From: an uncultured Oscillospiraceae bacterium
Lineage (GTDB): Bacteria > Bacillota > Clostridia > Oscillospirales > Oscillospiraceae
Assembly: GCA_910578505.1 (NCBI GenBank)
Contig: CAJTPV010000050.1
Span: forward strand, 1-15,927
DNA length: 15,927 bases
Reading direction: 5' to 3'
Position numbers and translations under genes: made by a program. This document shows, in pieces, positions 11,874 to 15,927 of this stretch (positions are counted from its first letter, which is position 1; the number at the start of each line of letters is the position of its first letter). The notes under the pieces were generated by a model, which saw only the letters and a program-made list of their open reading frames with translations, searched no databases and was not told where the DNA came from.

Positions 11874-12886
11874 TGGCTGTCATTAAAAAACATTTGACTA
11901 CGATTGTTTTGTTCGCTCTGCTCCTGGTTCTGGCCGTTTGGTCGCTGTTCGTTGGTGTTCTGGACGTGGAACTTTCAGGGCTGTTACAGGGGGACCGGGA
12001 GCATTTGGAGGTATTCCTGATCTCCCGCCTGCCCCGCCTTTTGGCAATCCTCTGCACCGGGATCGGCATGAGCGTAGCGGGTCTTATCATGCAGCAGCTC
12101 TGCATGAACAAGTTTGTCTCTCCGACCACAGGGGCCACCATTTCCTCCGCACAGTTCGGTATCCTGCTGGCGCTGCTGTTCCTGCCCAATTCCACCCTAT
12201 GGGGGAGGGCCATTTTTTCCTTTGCTTTTGCGGTCTTTGGCACCTGGATATTCGTCTGGTTCATTCAGCGCATCCAGTTTAAGGACGTGGTGATGGTTCC
12301 GCTGGTGGGCATCATGTTCGGCAATGTGATCGGCGGCATTACGAATTATCTGGCGTACAAGTATGAAATGACGCAGGCACTCTCTACCTGGCTGGTAGGC
12401 CACTTCTCCATGGTCCTGCGGGGACGGTATGAGATCGTTTGGCTGACGGTTCCGCTGGTGGTGCTGGCTTTTCTGTTTGCAAATCATTTCAACATTGTGG
12501 GCATGGGAAAAGACTTCTCGCAAAATCTCGGCGTTCCATACAACTTTGTGCTGTTCCTGGGTTTGACGATTGCCGCGATGATCACCGCCTCCGTCGTTGT
12601 GGTGGTAGGCTCCATCTCCTATATCGGCCTAATTGTTCCCAATCTGGTGGCAATGTTCAAGGGTGATAAAATCCGTGGTACATTGATCGATACAGCACTG
12701 TTTGGAGCGCTGTTTGTGTTGGTGTGCGATATGGTGGGCCGAATGGTGATCTTTCCGTATGAGCTGCCCATTGAATTGATCGTCGGCATCATTGGAAGCG
12801 TCCTCTTTGTGGCGCTGCTGCTCTATCGTCTCCGCCATGGGCGGAAAGCGGTTCGTCTGAACAGGAAGGAGGGCGGCGTGGCATGA
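11873..12886 (+). CDS. yclN: Ferric-siderophore ABC transporter permease 1 (YclN/CeuB type)
   Basis: FecCD-family inner-membrane permease, up to 337 residues, with about eight to nine hydrophobic segments. Family features: RLPRLLAILCTGIGMSVAG near 53-71, FVSPTTGATISSAQFG (about 81-96), the GSISYIGLIVPNL region (about 243-255) that faces the ATPase, and DMVGRMVIFPYELPIELIVG near the C terminus. It pairs with the next gene to import a ferric chelate. The order permease-permease-ATPase-lipoprotein matches Bacillus yclNOPQ and Campylobacter ceuBCDE, which handle petrobactin- or enterobactin-type ligands; the substrate here is unproven. Coordinates start at the first conventional codon (GTG), but the ribosome site favours ATT at 11882 (334 residues). 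The stop overlaps the next start by ATGA. Confidence 0.94.
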   Translation: MAVIKKHLTTIVLFALLLVLAVWSLFVGVLDVELSGLLQGDREHLEVFLISRLPRLLAILCTGIGMSVAGLIMQQLCMNKFVSPTTGATISSAQFGILLALLFLPNSTLWGRAIFSFAFAVFGTWIFVWFIQRIQFKDVVMVPLVGIMFGNVIGGITNYLAYKYEMTQALSTWLVGHFSMVLRGRYEIVWLTVPLVVLAFLFANHFNIVGMGKDFSQNLGVPYNFVLFLGLTIAAMITASVVVVVGSISYIGLIVPNLVAMFKGDKIRGTLIDTALFGALFVLVCDMVGRMVIFPYELPIELIVGIIGSVLFVALLLYRLRHGRKAVRLNRKEGGVA

Positions 12887-13860
12887 ATACTGCCGCTGTA
12901 CGGGCCAACCGCCGGAAGCTGGCCATTCTCGCCGCGCTCGTCCTGCTGTGCGCCGCAGGGTATATGCTGGTGGGGGTCCATTTTGACAACGCGAAGCTGT
13001 TTCAGTACGCAATGAAAATCCGTACGCCCAAGCTGATCGTTATACTCATCACCGCCTTTGCCATTGGCGGGGCGTCCATTGTGTTTCAGTCCGTCATCAA
13101 CAATACCATTGTTACTCCCTGCCTGCTGGGTATGAACTCTCTCTATACGCTCATCCACACCGCGGTCGTCTTTGCGGCGGGGTCTGGCAGTATTCTGGCC
13201 GCAAACGCAAACTGCTCGTTTGCAGTGGACTTGGTGCTGATGGGCGTGGTGGCAACAGTGGTTTACAGTTTCCTGTTCAAAAAGACAAAGCACAATGTAC
13301 TCTATGTGCTGCTCATCGGCACAGTTTTATCCTCTTTCTTTTCCAGCATCCAGAGTACCCTCACCCGCGTGATGGACCCCAACGAGTACGACAATCTGTT
13401 GGCGACTCTTGTGGCCAGCTTCAGCAACATCAACTCAGAGATCATTGCCATATCGCTGTTCGTGCTGGCGGCGATTGTTTTTGCCCTTCGGAGAGAGCTG
13501 GCCTTGCTGGATGTAATCACGCTGGGGAAGGATCAGGCCATCAACCTGGGGGTGGATTATGACCGGTGCGTCCGCCGCCTGCTGCTGGGGGTCACGCTGT
13601 GTATTGCTGTGGCTACCGCCATGGTTGGACCCATCTCCTTTCTTGGCCTCATCATCGCCAATCTGTCCCGGCAGTTCTTGAAAACCTACCGCCATTCTCA
13701 GTTGATCCTCGGCTCCGCCCTGTTCGGCATGGTCGTATTAGTGGGAGGCCAGCTTCTTGTAGAACACGTCTATTCCTATACGATACCGGTCAGCGTATTT
13801 ATCACAGTGGGCGGCGGAGTGTATTTCCTCTATCTACTTCTTACCAACAGGAGGGCATGA
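12883..13860 (+). CDS. yclO: Ferric-siderophore ABC transporter permease 2 (YclO/CeuC type)
   Basis: Second FecCD-type permease, 325 residues. It opens with a basic NRRKLA stretch and a first helix (about 12-30); the TPKLIVILITAFAIGGASIVFQ segment region, the INNTIVTPCLLGMNSL motif (about 73-88) and MVGPISFLGLIIANLSRQ near 247-264 follow, the last being the ATPase-coupling region. About eight hydrophobic segments are seen. ATG 12883-12885 overlaps the previous stop by four bases and has AGGAGG ten bases upstream, so the two permeases should be made in equal amounts as a heterodimer. The stop is directly followed by the ATPase gene. Confidence 0.94.
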   Translation: MNTAAVRANRRKLAILAALVLLCAAGYMLVGVHFDNAKLFQYAMKIRTPKLIVILITAFAIGGASIVFQSVINNTIVTPCLLGMNSLYTLIHTAVVFAAGSGSILAANANCSFAVDLVLMGVVATVVYSFLFKKTKHNVLYVLLIGTVLSSFFSSIQSTLTRVMDPNEYDNLLATLVASFSNINSEIIAISLFVLAAIVFALRRELALLDVITLGKDQAINLGVDYDRCVRRLLLGVTLCIAVATAMVGPISFLGLIIANLSRQFLKTYRHSQLILGSALFGMVVLVGGQLLVEHVYSYTIPVSVFITVGGGVYFLYLLLTNRRA

Positions 13861-13862
13861 CT

Positions 13863-14615
13863 ATGCAGGTAAAAGAATTGACCAAACGGTACGATGGGAA
13901 AACGGTGGTAAACCAGGTCAGCTTCGCCATTCCCAAAGGGAAAGTGATTTCTTTGATCGGCCCAAACGGAGCGGGAAAATCCACCGTCATGGGCATTATC
14001 TCCCGGCTGATCGCGCGGGATGGCGGTATGGTGGACTTTGAAGGCTCGGATATTGGAAAATGGAAAAGCCGGGAGCTGTCCAAGCGGCTGGCCATTCTGA
14101 CGCAGGCCAACAATATCCAGATGAAGCTGACGGTGCGGGAGTTGGTGACCTTTGGCCGGTTCCCCTACTCCGGTGGAAGAACTACGGCGGAGGATCAGGA
14201 GATCATCGACCGGGCCATTTCCTACATGGAATTGGGGGCATTTGAGGATCAGTTTATCGACGAGCTTTCCGGCGGCCAGCGCCAGCGGGCGTATATCGCC
14301 ATGGTGATTGCCCAGGACACAGAGTATGTTCTGTTGGATGAACCGACCAACAATCTGGATATTTACCATGCCACCAACATGATGAAAATCGTCCGTCGCC
14401 TCTGCGATGAGCTGGGCAAGACGGTGATTTTAGTGCTGCATGAGATCAACTACGCGGCATTTTATTCTGATTATATCTGTGCGTTTAAGGACGGCAGGAT
14501 TGCCAAGTTCGGCACGGTGAAGGAGGTGATGACCAAGGAAAATCTATCCCAGGTGTACGGCGTGGACTTTGAGATCATGGAGATCGCAGGCCGTCCGCTG
14601 TCCATCTACTATTAA
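13863..14615 (+). CDS. yclP: Ferric-siderophore ABC transporter ATPase (YclP/CeuD type)
   Basis: 250-residue cytoplasmic ATPase that powers the two permeases. Walker A GPNGAGKST (33-41), Q-loop Gln81, signature LSGGQRQR (135-142), Walker B YVLLDEP (155-161) with catalytic Glu160, and H-loop His193 are all intact. The length is typical of FecE/YclP proteins. An ATG at 13857 overlaps the permease stop, but the AGGAGG is only two bases from it; ATG 13863-13865 lies eight bases after the site and gives the usual MQVKELTKRY start. The binding-protein gene begins 45 bp downstream. Confidence 0.96.
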   Translation: MQVKELTKRYDGKTVVNQVSFAIPKGKVISLIGPNGAGKSTVMGIISRLIARDGGMVDFEGSDIGKWKSRELSKRLAILTQANNIQMKLTVRELVTFGRFPYSGGRTTAEDQEIIDRAISYMELGAFEDQFIDELSGGQRQRAYIAMVIAQDTEYVLLDEPTNNLDIYHATNMMKIVRRLCDELGKTVILVLHEINYAAFYSDYICAFKDGRIAKFGTVKEVMTKENLSQVYGVDFEIMEIAGRPLSIYY

Positions 14616-14660
14616 GCCCCCATATTTTTCGGTACTTTTATTGAAAAGGAGAATTACACT

Positions 14661-15701
14661 ATGAAAAAATTGATGTCCCTGTTCCTCTCTGCCATGCTTG
14701 TGCTTGGCCTCGCCGCCTGCGGCGGACAGGCCGGCGGTGCGCCTGATACGAACCAGCCGGAGAACAGTACAGCTCCGGTTTCCGATCAATCGGCTCCCTC
14801 TGAAACACCCTCAACTCCCGCCGCTCCTGAAACCATCACCATTACCAGTCTGAACGGAAATCGGGAGCCTGCGGAACTGGAGGTTCCCTATGACCCCCAG
14901 CGTATCGCCATTCTGGATATGGCAAGTCTGGATATTCTGGACGCGCTGGGCGTGGGGGATCGGGTGGTTGGCTCCGCCTCCACCCGCCTGGACTATCTGC
15001 AAAGCTATGTGACGGGTGATGATATTGCCAACCTTGGCACCATCAAGGAAGCCGATTTAGAGGCGGTCATGGCCTGTGAACCTGATGTGATTTTCATCGG
15101 CGGGCGTCTTAGCAAATCCTATGACGCGCTCAGTGAGATCGCGCCCGTGGTTTATCTGGCTACCGACAGCAGCCTTGGCGTGGTGGAGTCTGTCCGTAAA
15201 AATGCCGCCACGATTGCTTCCATGTTTGGTCTGGAGGATCAGGTGGCATCGCTGATGGGCGGATTTGACAGCCGCATTGAGACGCTGAAAGCCTTTGCCG
15301 AGGACAAGAACGCAATTGTGGGCCTGTGTACCAGCGGCGGCTTTAACGTCTTGGGCAACGATGGCCGCTGCTCCATCATCGGCGTGGAGATTGGATTTGA
15401 GAATGTGGGCGTGGATGCCAACATTGACACCTCTACCCACGGAAACGAGGCGTCCTTTGAGTTCATCGTGGACAAAAACCCGGAGTACATCTTTGTCATG
15501 GACCGTGACGCCGCCATTGCCACAGAGGGCGCACAGCTCGCCCAGGAGATCGTGGAGAATGAGTTGGTCGTGGGAACGGATGCCTACAAAAACGGGCACA
15601 TTGTGTATCTGGCCCATCCCGCTGTGTGGTACACCGCCGAGGGCGGCGTCACCGCACTGGATTTGATGCTGGCGGACCTGGAGAGTACCCTGCTGCCATA
15701 A
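14661..15701 (+). CDS. yclQ: Ferric-siderophore-binding lipoprotein (YclQ/FatB/CeuE type)
   Basis: 346-residue substrate-binding protein anchored outside the membrane. A lipoprotein signal with basic MKK start, hydrophobic core and lipobox LAAC makes Cys20 the lipid-modified residue. A flexible Ser/Thr/Pro/Glu-rich linker runs to about residue 58. The periplasmic-binding fold then covers 59-346, with PQRIAILDMASLDILDALG near 78-96, EADLEAVMACEPDVIFIGGR (about 132-151) and STHGNEASFEFIVDKNPEYI near 260-279, typical of the class III (FhuD/FatB-like) group. ATG 14661-14663 has AAGGAG nine bases upstream. It is last in the importer operon and is followed at once by a strong terminator. The ligand is probably a ferric catecholate or petrobactin-like chelate, by homology only. 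Confidence 0.96.
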   Translation: MKKLMSLFLSAMLVLGLAACGGQAGGAPDTNQPENSTAPVSDQSAPSETPSTPAAPETITITSLNGNREPAELEVPYDPQRIAILDMASLDILDALGVGDRVVGSASTRLDYLQSYVTGDDIANLGTIKEADLEAVMACEPDVIFIGGRLSKSYDALSEIAPVVYLATDSSLGVVESVRKNAATIASMFGLEDQVASLMGGFDSRIETLKAFAEDKNAIVGLCTSGGFNVLGNDGRCSIIGVEIGFENVGVDANIDTSTHGNEASFEFIVDKNPEYIFVMDRDAAIATEGAQLAQEIVENELVVGTDAYKNGHIVYLAHPAVWYTAEGGVTALDLMLADLESTLLP

Positions 15702-15703
15702 AC

Positions 15704-15749
15704 AAAAAAGCACCGGTGTGATTTCTACCAGTCACATCGGTGCTTTTTT
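15704..15749 (+). terminator. Intrinsic terminator of the siderophore importer operon
   Basis: GCACCGGTGTGA (15710-15721) pairs with TCACATCGGTGC (15732-15743), one pair being G-U, with a 10-base loop and six T's after (15744-15749). A run of A's before the stem makes it partly usable in the other direction. Confidence 0.93.
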
Positions 15750-15802
15750 GTATTTTAACAATTCTCAAACACTTTTCAAACCTTGCAAAAACAATCGGGG
15801 GG

Positions 15803-15834
15803 TATGATACGTCCAACAAGTGGAACCGCACTTG
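15803..15834 (+). promoter_or_regulatory. Promoter element and inverted-repeat operator before the right-edge gene
   Basis: TATGAT (15803-15808) is a good -10 without a clear -35 at 17 bases. Just after it, CAAGTG (15817-15822) and CACTTG (15829-15834) form a perfect 6-bp inverted repeat 6 bp apart, covering the expected transcription start. This is the usual placement of an autorepressor site, in line with a TetR-like gene following. Confidence 0.5.
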
Positions 15835-15861
15835 AAATCAAAACGACCGGAGGTTTCAGAC

Positions 15862-15927
15862 ATGAAGAAAAAGGGGCTGTAAAAAAACAGCGCCAAGACA
15901 GAAGAGGCCACTCGGAAAAGGGTGGCC
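15862..15927 (+). pseudogene. Start of a TetR-like gene with an in-frame stop at codon 7, cut by the right edge
   Basis: ATG 15862-15864 has an excellent GGAGG eight bases upstream, but TAA follows at 15880-15882 after MKKKGL. The same frame then continues as KNSAKTEEATRKRVA, which resembles the basic N terminus of TetR-type regulators. So either the gene is broken, or the short frame is a leader peptide and the regulator starts elsewhere, or there is a sequence error around the AAAAAGGGG and A7 runs. Only 66 bases are visible. Confidence 0.45.

Noticed and set aside
1..15927. Mobile element or integrated conjugative island carrying the iron genes
   Set aside because: Looked for integrase, transposase, tRNA ends and flanking repeats; none visible in the window.
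1..15927. CRISPR array, rRNA or tRNA genes
   Set aside because: No regularly spaced repeats and no cloverleaf or rRNA-like sequence seen. The seven iron boxes are dispersed operators, not an array.

Overview
The window looks like a chromosomal metal-homeostasis region from a fairly GC-rich gut Firmicute of class Clostridia, probably Oscillospiraceae-like. The evidence is strong GGAGG ribosome sites, TTGACA-N17 promoters, GTG/TTG starts, short DtxR-family regulators and a DUF3793 protein beside a flavodoxin. The organism call is inference. No rRNA, tRNA, CRISPR array, integrase or transposase was seen.

Region 1 (1-6829, minus strand) is a ferrous-iron block. In transcription order it holds two small feoA genes, a 795-residue FeoB with an unusual acidic extracytoplasmic insertion, a 46-residue Cys-rich FeoB-associated membrane peptide, a degenerate DtxR-like protein, a ZIP metal transporter, a TetR regulator with its own promoter and palindromic operator, and an exporter-fold ABC half-transporter that runs off the left edge.

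Region 2 (6830-7413) is a divergent control region followed by a plus-strand DtxR-type repressor. A long hairpin separates it from the next, convergent block.

Region 3 (7414-11465, minus strand), in transcription order, holds a flavodoxin, a DUF3793 protein overlapping it, a second DtxR-type regulator, and then a separate unit driven by a near-consensus promoter: a 26-residue membrane microprotein, a DUF6110-like protein and an unusual P1B-type metal ATPase.

Region 4 (11466-15749, plus strand) is a 407-bp regulatory region followed by a complete siderophore importer in the order permease, permease, ATPase, lipoprotein (like Bacillus yclNOPQ), ended by a clear intrinsic terminator. At the right edge a TetR-like reading frame begins but is broken by an in-frame stop.

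The unifying signal is a 16-bp inverted repeat, GTTAG-N6-CTAAC. It occurs seven times (one copy with a single mismatch), always in gaps next to iron-type genes: the ABC half-transporter, feoB, feoA, the plus-strand dtxR gene, the flavodoxin (twice) and the siderophore importer. It is absent from the P-type ATPase unit and the ZIP and tetR promoters. I infer an iron-responsive regulon run by the plus-strand DtxR-like protein: with iron scarce, Fe(II) uptake, siderophore uptake, an ABC system and the iron-sparing flavodoxin are released together. Two further DtxR paralogues, one with its metal ligands intact and one with all of them lost, suggest layered or specialised control.
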